Source: Sutcliffiella horikoshii | GTDB lineage: Bacteria; Bacillota; Bacilli; Bacillales; Bacillaceae_I | Assembly: GCF_021991925.1 (NCBI RefSeq) | Contig: NZ_RXZI01000001.1 | Location: 62,001-126,000 of the forward strand | DNA length: 64,000 nucleotides | Reading direction: 5' to 3' | Shown here: positions 20,220 through 30,205 of the stretch, piece after piece | Layout: each line of letters opens with the position of its first letter | Numbering within the stretch: position 1 is the stretch's first letter | Made by a program: the position numbers and the translations under genes | The notes under the pieces: generated by a model | The model's input: the letters and a program-made list of their open reading frames with translations, nothing else | Database searches by the model: none | What the model was told of the DNA's origin: nothing

Positions 20220-20593
20220 CTATTGTAAAAAATAAAAAGGGATACCAGCATACATAGAAATAACAATACAGATGCGAAGAGCATCGGTTGGATAGAAAGT
20301 GGCTGGAGTAACTCCGATGGTGGTCTCATTTCATTTCTAATATCATCTTCCAGTTGTTTATCAGGCTGACTTGAAGCAAAGATTCTACGGAAGCTGTATG
20401 TAATTCCGTCGAAGAACCCTCTTTTTGTAACTGTTGTCAGCAATGATAGGAATAAAAGGATACTGGAAATAGTAAAAGAAGTATTGATGAAAGCCAGCAA
20501 ATCAATAGCTTCATAATAGTAATAGCCCGCTATAAGCGTTATACCTAACAGTACGAAGAAAAATATTATGGAAACTTTATAAGAATTTTTCAT
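20216..20593 (-). CDS. small membrane protein, DUF3899-like
   Basis: A 125-aa protein with three hydrophobic helices: two near the N-terminus (about 8-25 and 35-60) and one at the C-terminus (about 100-122). A charged central segment with the KRGFFDGITYSFRR motif separates them. This pattern resembles the DUF3899 family of Bacillaceae; function unknown. AGGAGGAACT directly before ATG 20593 fixes the start, 29 codons inside the longest frame. It lies upstream of trpS on the same strand, but trpS has its own promoter. Confidence 0.65.
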   Translation of the reverse strand: MKNSYKVSIIFFFVLLGITLIAGYYYYEAIDLLAFINTSFTISSILLFLSLLTTVTKRGFFDGITYSFRRIFASSQPDKQLEDDIRNEMRPPSELLQPLSIQPMLFASVLLFLCMLVSLFIFYNS

Positions 20594-20839
20594 AGTTCCT
20601 CCTATAAAACAAAAGACTCTAAAATGTATTGTAATGAAATGAATAGAATAAGACAAATTTAAAGAAACTATAAAGGTCATTGATTACATAATTACTGTGT
20701 AAAATAATTGCAATCATTGTAAATGAATTGTAATAAAAGGATAAAAACCTTTAATTATTTTATAGGTATTTAGAACTATTTTTGTAATGAGTTTTCTTGA
20801 AATAACAGTATTTTGTAAAATTGACGTTAAATTTATGAA

Positions 20840-20867
20840 TGCACAATGTTTAGAAAACTTGTATAAT
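20840..20867 (+). promoter_or_regulatory. candidate promoter of the opp operon
   Basis: A perfect -10 TATAAT lies at 20862-20867 with a weak TGCACA -35 at 16 bp. The rest of the 333-bp gap from 20594 is AT-rich with no other recognised feature. Confidence 0.4.
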
Positions 20868-20926
20868 AAAAATCGTTACCTCGAAAACAAACAATTTTCG
20901 ACATATTTTTTTAGGGGGTTAAGCAA

Positions 20927-22618
20927 ATGAAAAAGTCAAAATATTTACTTCTTTTAGCGCTTACACTTGTACTTAGTGCATTTCTAGCTGCATGTGGCGG
21001 TGGAAATCAAGGAGCGCAAAACAATAGCGGACAAGGGGATGAACTTCCTGCAGGTGAGGGAGAACCAACAGGTCCACAAGTACTTAATGTAGTTGATTCT
21101 GCTGAGATCCCAACGATGGATTCTGTCCAAGGTACAGATGCAGTAGCGTTCAACGTTATGAACAACGTTTTTGAAGGTCTTTACAGACTTGGAGAAAATG
21201 ACGAAGTAGTAGAAGGTGTTGCGAAAAGTCATGAAGTATCTGAAGACGGTCTAACGTACACTTTTACATTACGTGAAGATTCCGTTTGGTCCAATGGCGA
21301 CCCTGTAACGGCAAACGATTTCGTTTTTGCTTGGCAGCGTGCTGTAGATCCGAATTCCGGTTCTGAGTATGGTCCTTATATGATGAATGGTAAAATTAAA
21401 AATGCTACACAAGTTTCTGCAGGTGAATTACCACTTGAAGAACTTGGTGTAAAAGCACTTGATGAGTTTACTCTTGAGGTAACACTTGAGCAACCAGTTG
21501 CTTATTTCGAATCTTTAATGACATTCCCTACGTTCTTCCCACAAAACCAAAAGTTTTATGAAGAACAAGGTGACAAATATGCACTTGAAGCAGACACTTT
21601 AATCTACAACGGTCCTTTCACATTAGACAGCTGGGAGCATGAAGTAGGCTGGACAATGAAGAAGAATGAAGATTATTGGGATGCTGAAACTGTAAAATTA
21701 GATGAAGTCAATGTAAAAGTTGTTAAAGAAGTATCTACTGGTGTTAACTTATACACTGCACAACAAATTGATATTTCTCCTGGTTTAACTTCTGATTTTG
21801 TAACCCAGTACCAAGATAACAAAGATTTGATTTCTTACCTAGAGCCAACTATTTTCTGGTTTAAATTTAACCAAACAAAGAATGAAGCATTGGCAAATGT
21901 TAATATCCGTAAAGCGATTTCCATGGGCTTCAATAAGCAAGACATGGCTGATTATGTACTGAACAACGGTTCGATTCCGGCAAACTATTCTGTACCAGTT
22001 GAATTTGTTCAACACCCTGAAACGGGAGAAGACTTCCGTGAGAAAAACGGCGATTTCAATGAATTCGACGCTGAAAAAGCAAAAGAGCATTGGGAAAAAG
22101 GTTTAGAAGAATTGGGTACGGACGCTGTTACAATTGAAATCCTTGGTGGAGACACTGAAACAGCTAAAACTATGCAAGAATATCTTCAAAACCAATTGCA
22201 AGAAAATCTTCCTGGTTTAACAATCAAGTTGAAAGAAGTACCATTTGCACAACGTTTAGATTTAGATTCTGCAATGGATTATGACATGCAGCTTGCAGGA
22301 TGGGGTCCTGACTATCTAGATGCGATCTCTTTCTCTAACCTTTGGATTACTGATGGTGGAAACAACAAGATGGGTTACTCTAACGAAGAGTACGATAAGT
22401 TGTTGAATGACGTAATGACTACGTATGCGAATGATCCTGCAAAACGTTTTGAAGCGATGCAAGAAGCAGAAAGAATTCTTCTTGAAGAAGATGCAGCAAT
22501 TGCACCGATCTACCAACGTGGTACAACAAGACTTTGGCAGCCATATGTACAAAACGTGTATCGTCACAACTTTGGTCCAGATTTCAGCTACAAATGGGCT
22601 TATATCAGCGGTAAATAA
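20927..22618 (+). CDS. oppA: oligopeptide-binding lipoprotein OppA
   Basis: Surface peptide receptor of the Opp (Spo0K) system, which in B. subtilis imports signalling peptides that trigger sporulation and competence. The 563-aa precursor has lipobox LAAC with Cys23 after a hydrophobic stretch, an acidic/Gly linker, then an SBP family 5 domain of the PepA/OppA type (YTFTLREDSVWSNGDPVTA region). Strong AGGGGG ribosome-binding site. First of oppABCDF; a hairpin after the stop separates it from oppB. Confidence 0.94.
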   Translation: MKKSKYLLLLALTLVLSAFLAACGGGNQGAQNNSGQGDELPAGEGEPTGPQVLNVVDSAEIPTMDSVQGTDAVAFNVMNNVFEGLYRLGENDEVVEGVAKSHEVSEDGLTYTFTLREDSVWSNGDPVTANDFVFAWQRAVDPNSGSEYGPYMMNGKIKNATQVSAGELPLEELGVKALDEFTLEVTLEQPVAYFESLMTFPTFFPQNQKFYEEQGDKYALEADTLIYNGPFTLDSWEHEVGWTMKKNEDYWDAETVKLDEVNVKVVKEVSTGVNLYTAQQIDISPGLTSDFVTQYQDNKDLISYLEPTIFWFKFNQTKNEALANVNIRKAISMGFNKQDMADYVLNNGSIPANYSVPVEFVQHPETGEDFREKNGDFNEFDAEKAKEHWEKGLEELGTDAVTIEILGGDTETAKTMQEYLQNQLQENLPGLTIKLKEVPFAQRLDLDSAMDYDMQLAGWGPDYLDAISFSNLWITDGGNNKMGYSNEEYDKLLNDVMTTYANDPAKRFEAMQEAERILLEEDAAIAPIYQRGTTRLWQPYVQNVYRHNFGPDFSYKWAYISGK

Positions 22619-22656
22619 TATTATATCAGTATAAAAATAATTCTTTTAAATTGTAG

Positions 22657-22693
22657 AGAAAGAGAGTATATTTGAAACATATACTCTCTTTTT
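22657..22693 (+). terminator. hairpin between oppA and oppB (partial terminator)
   Basis: AAAGAGAGTATAT pairs with ATATACTCTCTTT, then T-rich sequence. It probably lowers oppBCDF expression relative to oppA. Confidence 0.75.
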
Positions 22694-22768
22694 CCCTGTA
22701 AGGAAATTGTCGAATTTTAGGGAAAATTTAAAACAATTCGACGCATTATTTTTCTAGGAGGTGCCACA

Positions 22769-23698
22769 ATGACAAAGTATTTGTTGCAACGTATCTTTTA
22801 TATGTTTATCACCTTGTTCTTAATTGCATCATTTACATTCTTCCTGATGAAAATGATGCCAGGTTCACCATTTACGATGCAAGATAAACTGTCGGATGCA
22901 CAGAAAATTATACTAAATGAAAAGTATGGGCTTAATGATCCTGTACCAGTACAATATGCAAAATACATCATGAGCCTAGCACAAGGTGATCTTGGGATCT
23001 CGTTCCAATATGACAACCGAAGTGTTACAAGCTTGATTATGCAACGTATCGGTCCGTCGGCTCAACTTGGATTCCAAGCGATGTTCTTCGGGACGATAAT
23101 TGGAATATTCTTAGGTGTTATTGCCGCATTAAGGCAAAACACTTGGGTGGACTATGGTTCAACAATCATGGCAGTACTTGGTAAATCCATTCCTTCCTTT
23201 GTTTTCGCAGGATTATTACAATATTGGGTCGGGGTAAAACTAGGCTGGTTCCCTGTAGCTTTTTGGTCAGGATGGGAATTCACAGTTTTGCCAACGATTG
23301 CACTAGCAATGTTCCCAATAGCCATTGCTGCACGCTTTATGCGAACAGAGATGATTGAAGTATTGGGGTCGGACTATATTACTTTGGCACGTGCAAAGGG
23401 TGCTTCCAACTATGATATCGCGGTGAAACATGCATTACGAAATGCGTTGATTCCAGTAGTAACGGTACTTGGACCGTTGGCTGTAAGTTTGATGACAGGA
23501 ACACTTGTAATTGAAAAAATCTTCTCTATCCCAGGCCTTGGAGAACAGTTTGTGCGTTCCATTACTACAAACGACTATCCAGTAATCATGGGAACGACAT
23601 TGTTCTTTGCGGCTTTATTCATTGTCATCGTTCTTGTAGTTGATATTCTTTATGGAATTATCGACCCGCGTATTCGCTTGGCAGGAGGTAAGAAATAA
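22769..23698 (+). CDS. oppB: oligopeptide ABC transporter permease OppB
   Basis: A 309-aa polytopic permease of the Opp importer with about six helices. The N-terminus MTKYLLQRIFYMFITLFLI is typical, and the cytoplasmic EAA loop reads LARAKGASNYDIAVKHALRN around residue 210. AGGAGGTG precedes ATG 22769. Its stop codon overlaps the oppC start (TAATG), indicating translational coupling. Confidence 0.94.
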   Translation: MTKYLLQRIFYMFITLFLIASFTFFLMKMMPGSPFTMQDKLSDAQKIILNEKYGLNDPVPVQYAKYIMSLAQGDLGISFQYDNRSVTSLIMQRIGPSAQLGFQAMFFGTIIGIFLGVIAALRQNTWVDYGSTIMAVLGKSIPSFVFAGLLQYWVGVKLGWFPVAFWSGWEFTVLPTIALAMFPIAIAARFMRTEMIEVLGSDYITLARAKGASNYDIAVKHALRNALIPVVTVLGPLAVSLMTGTLVIEKIFSIPGLGEQFVRSITTNDYPVIMGTTLFFAALFIVIVLVVDILYGIIDPRIRLAGGKK

Positions 23699-24708
23699 TG
23701 AATAACAACAACTTTGATAAACTGCCAAAGGAATTATTTCAACCGGCGGTGCAAGATCCAAATAAGAGTGAGAAAATTGCAAAACCAAGTTTGACTTATT
23801 GGCAAACAGCATGGTTACGCATCAAGAAAAATAAAGCGGCGATCGCTGGTTCTATTGTATTGATTGTTATTGCATTTTTAGCTATCTTTGGTCCATTCAT
23901 GAACGACCACGGATTCAATAGTCAGAATGTAACGCAGGGAAATCTTCCTCCTAAAGTTCCTGGTATCGAGAAACTAGGTATCATGGATGGAACTAGAAAT
24001 GGTGTGGACGTTTACGACCAACGGGGAGTGACGGATTATTATTGGTTCGGTACAGACAGCCTTGGACGTGATTTATGGACACGTGTCTGGACAGGTACAC
24101 GAATCTCCTTATATATTGCATTACTCGCTGCATTCATTGATATGGTAATCGGTGTAGCCTATGGTGGTATTTCCGGATTTTATGGAGGACGTACCGATAA
24201 CATCATGCAACGTATCATCGAGGTATTGGTTGGTATCCCTAACTTGGTAATTGTAATCCTGATGATTCTCGTGCTAGAACCGGGAATAATTGCCATCACC
24301 ATTGCCTTGACCATAACCGGGTGGGTCGGAATGGCCAGGGTCGTCCGTGGACAGGTTCTTAAGCTCAAAAGCCAGGAATATGTCCTCGCATCCAAGACAC
24401 TTGGTTCGACCAACAACCGAATTATATCGAAACATTTATTGCCAAACGTGGTCGGGGTCGTCATCATCAATACAATGTTCACGATTCCAAGTGCCATTTT
24501 CTTCGAAGCATTCTTAAGCTTCATTGGACTGGGATTGAAGCCTCCGATGGCATCACTAGGTACGTTAATAGATGATGGATTTAAATCCTTGCAGATCTTC
24601 CCGCACATCATGGTATTCCCAGCGATTATCATCAGTTTGTTGATGATTGCATTTAACCTTGTAGCGGACGGATTCCGTGATGCATTAGATCCTAAAATGA
24701 AAGACTAG
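23698..24708 (+). CDS. oppC: oligopeptide ABC transporter permease OppC
   Basis: A 336-aa permease with a hydrophilic N-terminal tail, a first helix near 50-70, the FGTDSLGRDLWTR motif that marks OppC-type permeases, and a C-terminal block of five helices. The EAA loop is LASKTLGSTNNRI. It overlaps oppB by one base behind an AGGAGG site inside oppB. OppD follows 16 bases later. Confidence 0.94.
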   Translation: MNNNNFDKLPKELFQPAVQDPNKSEKIAKPSLTYWQTAWLRIKKNKAAIAGSIVLIVIAFLAIFGPFMNDHGFNSQNVTQGNLPPKVPGIEKLGIMDGTRNGVDVYDQRGVTDYYWFGTDSLGRDLWTRVWTGTRISLYIALLAAFIDMVIGVAYGGISGFYGGRTDNIMQRIIEVLVGIPNLVIVILMILVLEPGIIAITIALTITGWVGMARVVRGQVLKLKSQEYVLASKTLGSTNNRIISKHLLPNVVGVVIINTMFTIPSAIFFEAFLSFIGLGLKPPMASLGTLIDDGFKSLQIFPHIMVFPAIIISLLMIAFNLVADGFRDALDPKMKD

Positions 24709-24724
24709 TTATAAAGGCAGGTGA

Positions 24725-25813
24725 ATGACAGTGGAAAAAATTCTTGAAGTCAAAAACTTACATGTTTCTTTTGATACATTTGGTGGTGAAGTGAAAGCCA
24801 TCCGTGGAGTGGACTTTGATTTGAAAAAAGGGGAAACCCTTGCAATCGTAGGGGAGTCCGGTTCTGGTAAGTCTGTTACGACAAAGACGGTAATGCGCTT
24901 ATTACCGAAAAATAACTCCAACATCAAGCAAGGGGAAATCCTTTTTGATGGAAAAGACCTAACCAAGTTAACGGAAAAGCAAATGCAGGGCATCCGAGGT
25001 AAGGACATTGCGATGATCTTCCAAGATCCAATGACATCTTTGAACCCAACTATGACTGTTGGTAAACAGATCATGGAAGGAATCATCAAACATCAAAAAC
25101 TGAGCAAGGGCGCCGCTGCAGAAAAGGCCATTGACTTGCTTCGCCTTGTGGGAATTCCAATGCCGGAAGAGCGTTTTAAACAATACCCGCACCAATTCTC
25201 AGGTGGTATGAGACAAAGGGTTGTTATTGCCATCTCTCTTGCTTGTAATCCGAAGGTATTGATTGCCGATGAGCCAACGACAGCACTTGACGTAACGATA
25301 CAGGCGCAAATACTTGATCTGATGAAGGATCTTCAAAAGAAAATTGATACGTCTATTATCTTTATTACACATGACCTTGGGGTTGTAGCAAATGTAGCAG
25401 ATCGGGTAGCGGTTATGTATGGCGGACAAATCATTGAGACTGGTACGGTGGATGAAATTTTCTACGACCCACGTCATCCATACACATGGGGATTACTAAG
25501 TTCCATGCCAGATCTTGAGCTTGGGGACGAAGTTGAATTATATGCCATTCCTGGTTCTCCTCCGGATTTATCCGATCCGCCGAAAGGGGATGCATTTGCG
25601 GCACGTAATGAATTTGCGATGCAGATTGATTTGGAGATGGAACCGCCAATGTTCCAAATTTCCAAAACTCACTTTGCAAAAACATGGTTGTTACATGAAG
25701 ATGCACCTGCTGTAGAGCCTCCATTGGCAGTACAGAAGCGTCGTCGCGAAATGCCACAAAACTTCGAAAAGCCTGTTATGGTAAAGGAAGGTGAAAACAA
25801 TGGCAACGGCTGA
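24725..25813 (+). CDS. oppD: oligopeptide ABC transporter ATPase OppD
   Basis: A 362-aa ATPase with Walker A GESGSGKS, signature FSGGMRQR and Walker [12 protein letters not shown]. Unlike AppD, its C-terminal domain lacks the Cys cluster: the corresponding stretch reads [15 protein letters not shown], so no iron-sulphur cluster is expected. AGGTG is close to ATG 24725, so GTG 24731 is an alternative start two codons later. It overlaps oppF by 14 bases. Confidence 0.93.
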   Translation: MTVEKILEVKNLHVSFDTFGGEVKAIRGVDFDLKKGETLAIVGESGSGKSVTTKTVMRLLPKNNSNIKQGEILFDGKDLTKLTEKQMQGIRGKDIAMIFQDPMTSLNPTMTVGKQIMEGIIKHQKLSKGAAAEKAIDLLRLVGIPMPEERFKQYPHQFSGGMRQRVVIAISLACNPKVLIADEPTTALDVTIQAQILDLMKDLQKKIDTSIIFITHDLGVVANVADRVAVMYGGQIIETGTVDEIFYDPRHPYTWGLLSSMPDLELGDEVELYAIPGSPPDLSDPPKGDAFAARNEFAMQIDLEMEPPMFQISKTHFAKTWLLHEDAPAVEPPLAVQKRRREMPQNFEKPVMVKEGENNGNG

Positions 25814-26744
25814 AAAGCTATTGGAAATTCGTAACCTTAAACAATATTTTAACGAAGGAAAACCGAATATGGTTAAGGCTGTAGATGGATTGAACTTCGA
25901 TATTTATCGCGGTGAAACACTTGGTCTAGTTGGAGAGTCTGGATGTGGAAAGTCCACCACAGGGCGCACCATCATCCGACTTTATGATGCGACCGATGGT
26001 GAGGTTCTTTTTGAAGGTGAAAATGTACATGGCAAGAAATCCAAAAAAGAACTTTTAAAATTCAACCGTAAGATGCAAATGATCTTCCAAGATCCATCTG
26101 CTTCATTGAATCCACGTATGACAGTTGCCGACTGCATCGCAGAAGGAATCGACATCCATGGACTTGCGAAGTCGAAGAAAGAACGTCTGGCACGCGTGCA
26201 CGAATTGCTCGAGACTGTTGGATTGAATAAAGAGCACGCAAACCGCTATCCGCACGAATTTAGTGGTGGTCAGCGTCAACGTATCGGTATTGCACGTGCA
26301 CTTGCTGTGGAACCTGACTTCATCATTGCCGATGAACCAATCTCCGCATTGGACGTTTCTATTCAGGCACAGGTTGTTAACTTGATGAAAAAACTTCAAA
26401 AGGAAAAAGGGCTGACGTATTTGTTCATTGCCCATGATCTTTCCATGGTAAAATACATCTCCGACCGCATCGGGGTAATGTATTTCGGAAAAATTGTTGA
26501 GCTTGCAGACAGTGACGAGCTATACAATAATCCGATTCATCCTTATACAAAATCATTGCTATCCGCTATCCCGCAACCGGATCCAGATTCCGAACGCTCC
26601 CGCAAGCGTTTTGCGTACGATCCAGCATCACATGGCTATGCCAAAGATGAGAACTTAGAGTTGCGTGAAGTGAAGCCTGGACACTTTGTTTTGTGTTCAG
26701 AAGCGGAGTATAAGAAATACCAAGCAGAATATGCTGGTAAGTAA
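25800..26744 (+). CDS. oppF: oligopeptide ABC transporter ATPase OppF
   Basis: A 314-aa ATPase with Walker A GESGCGKST, signature FSGGQRQR and Walker B IIADEPISALDVS. It partners OppD. The C-terminus has lost most cluster-type cysteines, in line with OppD. AAGGAAGGTG precedes ATG 25800, which is preferred to the GTG nine bases upstream. It is the last gene of the operon and overlaps the end of oppD. Confidence 0.93.
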   Translation: MATAEKLLEIRNLKQYFNEGKPNMVKAVDGLNFDIYRGETLGLVGESGCGKSTTGRTIIRLYDATDGEVLFEGENVHGKKSKKELLKFNRKMQMIFQDPSASLNPRMTVADCIAEGIDIHGLAKSKKERLARVHELLETVGLNKEHANRYPHEFSGGQRQRIGIARALAVEPDFIIADEPISALDVSIQAQVVNLMKKLQKEKGLTYLFIAHDLSMVKYISDRIGVMYFGKIVELADSDELYNNPIHPYTKSLLSAIPQPDPDSERSRKRFAYDPASHGYAKDENLELREVKPGHFVLCSEAEYKKYQAEYAGK

Positions 26745-26760
26745 TAGCTTAGGCTATAAT

Positions 26761-26797
26761 GGACCGATCCTCATAAATGTGTGGGGGTCGTTTTTTT
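26761..26797 (+). terminator. terminator of the opp operon
   Basis: An interrupted stem pairs GACC and CCTCA with TGTGG and GGTC, followed by T7. The stem is imperfect. Confidence 0.6.
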
Positions 26798-26854
26798 GTG
26801 TAAAAGCTTTTAGAGTACATAATATAGCCTCAGAAAGAAAGTAGGCCTCAAAGG

Positions 26855-26949
26855 ATGAAGACCTCTGTGACGCGGAAAATGAGCGGGGGAGGTCCTCATG
26901 GAAGGGATGAAGACCTCTTTTACGTGGAAGAAGAAAAACGGGTCTTCAT
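26855..26949. repeat. two-unit 52-bp-period hairpin repeat
   Basis: ATGAAGACCTC at 26855 and again at 26907 (52 bp apart) is answered by GAGGTCCTCAT (26889-26899) and GGTCTTCAT (26941-26949). Each unit folds as a hairpin of the same design and period as the array at 9425. The rest of the 464-bp gap (26798-27208) holds only a weak TATAAT at 27167. Confidence 0.75.
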
Positions 26950-27208
26950 TGAAGATGACAGGGCCACTCAAAAATGGGATATTTTAAATAAGCCCTGGTA
27001 AAGGGCAAAGAGACCGCTAGGAAGCTCCGCAAGCGCACTGCGGAAAGGGAAACCCAAAGGGGTGATTATCAAAGCGAGCAGCCGATTTGAGGCTAGTTTA
27101 CTCTAGTACTCTAGGATTATTTTGCAGTAATTTGTTGAAAAAGGTAAAATTCTAACGATTTTCCAGTATAATAGAAGTAACACTTAAGAGAAGGGATTTT
27201 GAAATGGA

Positions 27209-28420
27209 ATGATGAAAAAAATGATCGGTGGTCTGGTTGCAGCAGTCGGGATATTTGCCTTTAGTGGAACGCTGGCACAAGCAGATGAAGAAGTAGTGGA
27301 AGCGTCGAAGCATGCTACAAAAACAGTCCAAATGGAAGCCCGTGAACTGCCAGTATCCATGGCAAGGTTCGCTTTTGATTCAGGTTATACTTTTGCATAC
27401 CCTGATGCTGTCAGAGGGATTTATGTTACAGGACACTCTGCAGGAGGGGAAAGGTTTCCGCGTTTGCTGGAGCTACTGAACAAAACAGACTTGAACGCAA
27501 TGGTTATTGATATCAAAGATGATCATGGATACTTGACGTACATACCCGAGGAAGAAGATTCCCCATTCATGGATATCGCACAGCCGTATATCAAAGATCC
27601 AGCAGATATGATGGAAACATTAGAGGAGAACGAAGTATATCCAATTGGTAGAATCGTAGTTTTTAAGGATTCCGTTTTGGCGAAAGCACGACCAGACTTA
27701 TCGTTTAAGGACAACGGAAAAGTTTGGGTGAATGGACGTGGAGAGGCATTTGTAAATCCTTTCCTAAAAGAAGTGTGGGATTACAATATTGATATAGCAA
27801 TTGAAGCGGCGAAAATGGGCTTTCAGGAAATCCAGTTCGACTATGTCCGTTTTCCGGAAGGTTTTGAAAAGAGAGACACTTCTTTAGAGTACGGCTATGG
27901 TGAATACAAAGATTTAGATATGGACAATGTTCAGAAGAGAGTTGAATCGGTAACCGATTTTGTGGAATACGCAAGGGAAAGACTGGAGCCTTATAATGTA
28001 CAAGTTTCAGTTGATATTTTTGGCTACACAGCTACTCTTCCGGAAGCACCAGGTATCGGGCAGAACTTCAGCCGAATATCAGAGCATGTGGATGTCATTT
28101 CTTCCATGATCTATCCGAGTCACTGGACTTCGTATTTTGGCATAGCAAAACCGGACACAGAACCTTATAAACTTATTGCGGAGTACGCTAAACTTGAAAA
28201 TGCCAAGCTGGATGAACTGGAAAACAGACCGGTTTCAAGACCTTGGATTCAAGATTTCACTGCTACATGGTTGGGGGCAGGCAATTATATCCCATATGGA
28301 CCAAAAGAGGTTGAAGACCAGATCCGTGCCTTAAATGAAAATGGAATTGACGAATACCTGATTTGGAATGCAGGTAATTCCTACACAGAAGGACTAGATT
28401 TTACACCCTTGAATGACTAA
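27209..28420 (+). CDS. secreted glycoside-hydrolase-like protein (DUF4015)
   Basis: A 403-aa exported protein: signal peptide with LAQA-DE cleavage site near residue 25, then a TIM-barrel-like domain with segments such as NAMVIDIKDDHGYL, EIQFDYVRFPEG and VSVDIFGYTA. Conserved acidic residues at strand ends suit a glycosidase active site. This is the pattern of the putative glycoside hydrolases of DUF4015; the substrate is unknown, perhaps a cell-wall polymer. ATG 27209 and 27212 are both possible. A tiny ATG-GAA-TGA reading frame at 27204 overlaps the start. A bidirectional terminator follows. Confidence 0.8.
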   Translation: MMKKMIGGLVAAVGIFAFSGTLAQADEEVVEASKHATKTVQMEARELPVSMARFAFDSGYTFAYPDAVRGIYVTGHSAGGERFPRLLELLNKTDLNAMVIDIKDDHGYLTYIPEEEDSPFMDIAQPYIKDPADMMETLEENEVYPIGRIVVFKDSVLAKARPDLSFKDNGKVWVNGRGEAFVNPFLKEVWDYNIDIAIEAAKMGFQEIQFDYVRFPEGFEKRDTSLEYGYGEYKDLDMDNVQKRVESVTDFVEYARERLEPYNVQVSVDIFGYTATLPEAPGIGQNFSRISEHVDVISSMIYPSHWTSYFGIAKPDTEPYKLIAEYAKLENAKLDELENRPVSRPWIQDFTATWLGAGNYIPYGPKEVEDQIRALNENGIDEYLIWNAGNSYTEGLDFTPLND

Positions 28421-28424
28421 CTAT

Positions 28425-28453
28425 AAAAAGCTGCCTAACTAGGCAGCTTTTTT
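28425..28453. terminator. bidirectional terminator
   Basis: AAAAAGCTGCCTA pairs with TAGGCAGCTTTTT. It serves the DUF4015 gene and the converging small membrane gene. Confidence 0.85.
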
Positions 28454-28456
28454 CAA

Positions 28457-28651
28457 TTATTTGTTTTTTCCCCCGACACTTTTCCAGCCAGCTTGCATAT
28501 TAGCCGACTTGTCAAAGCTTTCAGTTCCTTTTTTCCTGCCGAAAAACTTTTCCCCGATTCCATTTGTCAGTACTCCCATTACCGCAGTAATACCAATAAC
28601 TAATATGGCTACGATCGTGAAATCAATAAAATATTCGATCAAATCATACAT
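28457..28651 (-). CDS. small single-helix membrane protein, 64 aa
   Basis: One long hydrophobic helix (about residues 8-32) precedes a basic tail with RKKG and ends KSVGGKNK. No family was recognised. AAAGGGG six bases before the ATG at 28651 and a shared terminator support a real gene. The topology is probably N-out, C-in by the positive-inside rule (inference). Confidence 0.6.
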   Translation of the reverse strand: MYDLIEYFIDFTIVAILVIGITAVMGVLTNGIGEKFFGRKKGTESFDKSANMQAGWKSVGGKNK

Positions 28652-28755
28652 CCCCTTTAAAGTATGTAATCGTATACAAAAGCTTTATTCTTCTATTGTA
28701 GGCTATGTTTAAGAGAAAAGGAAGAGGGTATATTAACACTGAGGTCTGTTCAAGT

Positions 28756-28784
28756 TTGTTATACTTAACATGTACATAGATAAT
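28756..28784 (+). promoter_or_regulatory. candidate SigA promoter of yjbC
   Basis: TTGTTA (28756-28761) and GATAAT (28779-28784), spacing 17 bp. No SigW-type promoter was recognised here. Confidence 0.45.
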
Positions 28785-28810
28785 AAACGAAAGGGGAGTA
28801 TTACAACATA

Positions 28811-29386
28811 ATGAATTGGTATGAAAAATTGAATCAGTATTTTCCCGTGGAAGAGATGAAGTCTAGAGAGCACATGGAGCTTCTTTTAAAAGAAAAAGGG
28901 GATATATATCATAAAGATGAAGGGGAGCATCATGTGCTGATGTACGTAGAGCTCGAGAATTTCATTTTTATCGATTATTTGTTTGTTTCAAAAGATGCTA
29001 GAGGTATGGGCCTTGGCCATAAGCTGTTGGACAAAATGAAAGAAAAAGGGAAGGCAATTATTTTAGAGGTGGAGCCTGTCGATTATGAAGATACGGATAC
29101 GGAAAAACGACTTCGTTTCTACAAAAGAGAGGGATTCGAGCATGCTTCTTCCATCGGATATCGACGCCGTTCGCTTGCAACAAACGAAGTGAACCCAATG
29201 GAGATCCTTTACTGGTCACCAACGGACGCAGGAGAAGAGGCTATCTATGAAGGGATGAAAGCTACGTACGAACAGATACATACTTATAAGGATAAAGAGC
29301 TATATGGGGAATCCTATGACAAAGTGGATCAAGTACTCACCTATGATGAAGATGAGGGCAATGAAGATATACTTGAAAAATTATAA
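28811..29386 (+). CDS. yjbC: YjbC, GNAT-family N-acetyltransferase
   Basis: A 191-aa cytoplasmic protein with a GNAT core: strand LENFIFIDYLFVSKDARGMGLG, where RGMGLGH is the acetyl-CoA pyrophosphate-binding loop (about residues 69-75), and a later YKREGFE motif. The acidic C-terminal third is typical of YjbC. AAGGGGAG precedes ATG 28811. In B. subtilis yjbC is the gene before spx and is cotranscribed with it. Here a terminator and 5.6 kb of opposite-strand genes separate them. Confidence 0.85.
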   Translation: MNWYEKLNQYFPVEEMKSREHMELLLKEKGDIYHKDEGEHHVLMYVELENFIFIDYLFVSKDARGMGLGHKLLDKMKEKGKAIILEVEPVDYEDTDTEKRLRFYKREGFEHASSIGYRRRSLATNEVNPMEILYWSPTDAGEEAIYEGMKATYEQIHTYKDKELYGESYDKVDQVLTYDEDEGNEDILEKL

Positions 29387-29398
29387 TGCACAAAAAAG

Positions 29399-29446
29399 AA
29401 CTCCAGCTGAAGGAAGGCGAAAATTCTTTCCTTCAGCTGGAGTTTT
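29399..29446. terminator. bidirectional terminator
   Basis: AACTCCAGCTGAAGGAAG pairs with CTTTCCTTCAGCTGGAGTT and ends in T-rich sequence on the plus strand. It closes yjbC and the convergent esterase-RND operon. Confidence 0.9.
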
Positions 29447-29449
29447 TAT

Positions 29450-30181
29450 TTACTCTTTATACTGTTCATAAGCAGCTTTCATCAATCGAACAATTTCGGA
29501 ATACCCGATATCATTTGGATGAATATCTTCTTTCTTAATATGTGTCCACACCAATGCATTCCCCTTGAACGCATCATAAGGATCAATTACAAGTGTCTTT
29601 TCTTCCTCTGCATACTCCTCGATAAAGCCATTAAATAATGGGGCGTACTTTGCGCCAAGATCTGTCAGTTCATGTCCATCAGGATAGGGGTTGTAGAGAC
29701 CTAGTAGGATGATGGTTGCATCAGGATTCAATTCCCGTAGCTGCTTGTATGTTTCTTGATAGGTTCTTTTTAGTATTTCCATTCGAAGGTTGAGTGCTGA
29801 CTCATCTTCCCCCTCCGGTACAGAGCGGATGGTCTGTAGAAAGTCATTACCACCTATGGAAACAGATATGACTCCAGCTGTTTTCAAACGGTTTTGCAAG
29901 GCTTCATCGGCAGTAAGCAATGTAAGTAATCCGATGGAGGATAGGCCTGGTATTCCATAATTTTCAACAGTGACATTGTGGTCTTCACGCAAATATTTCG
30001 TGAACTGAGGTACAAACCCGTGAATGCGTAAATGATTCTCCTCAGAAGACCCAAGCCCTGCAGTCAATGAATCCCCTATGGCAATGTAAGTGATTTGCTT
30101 AGGGGATTCCGCTATTGCGGGAGGGTAGATAAGAAAGCTTGAAACAAGCAGTAATATAGTTAAACTCCATTTTTTCAGCAT
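29450..30181 (-). CDS. secreted SGNH/GDSL esterase or lipase
   Basis: About 243 aa with a signal peptide cleaved after AIA near residue 24. The four SGNH blocks are visible: GDSLTAG (catalytic Ser), a Gly in block II, SIGGNDF (Asn) and DIHPND (Asp/His). It probably hydrolyses lipid or acyl esters outside the cell. GGGAGAGG abuts the ATG at 30190, so the ATG at 30181, nine bases further on, is the likely start. It is the last gene of a three-gene operon with an RND pump and its adaptor. Confidence 0.85.
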   Translation of the reverse strand: MLKKWSLTILLLVSSFLIYPPAIAESPKQITYIAIGDSLTAGLGSSEENHLRIHGFVPQFTKYLREDHNVTVENYGIPGLSSIGLLTLLTADEALQNRLKTAGVISVSIGGNDFLQTIRSVPEGEDESALNLRMEILKRTYQETYKQLRELNPDATIILLGLYNPYPDGHELTDLGAKYAPLFNGFIEEYAEEEKTLVIDPYDAFKGNALVWTHIKKEDIHPNDIGYSEIVRLMKAAYEQYKE

Positions 30182-30205
30182 GTTCTTCATCCTCTCCCTA
30201 ATTGG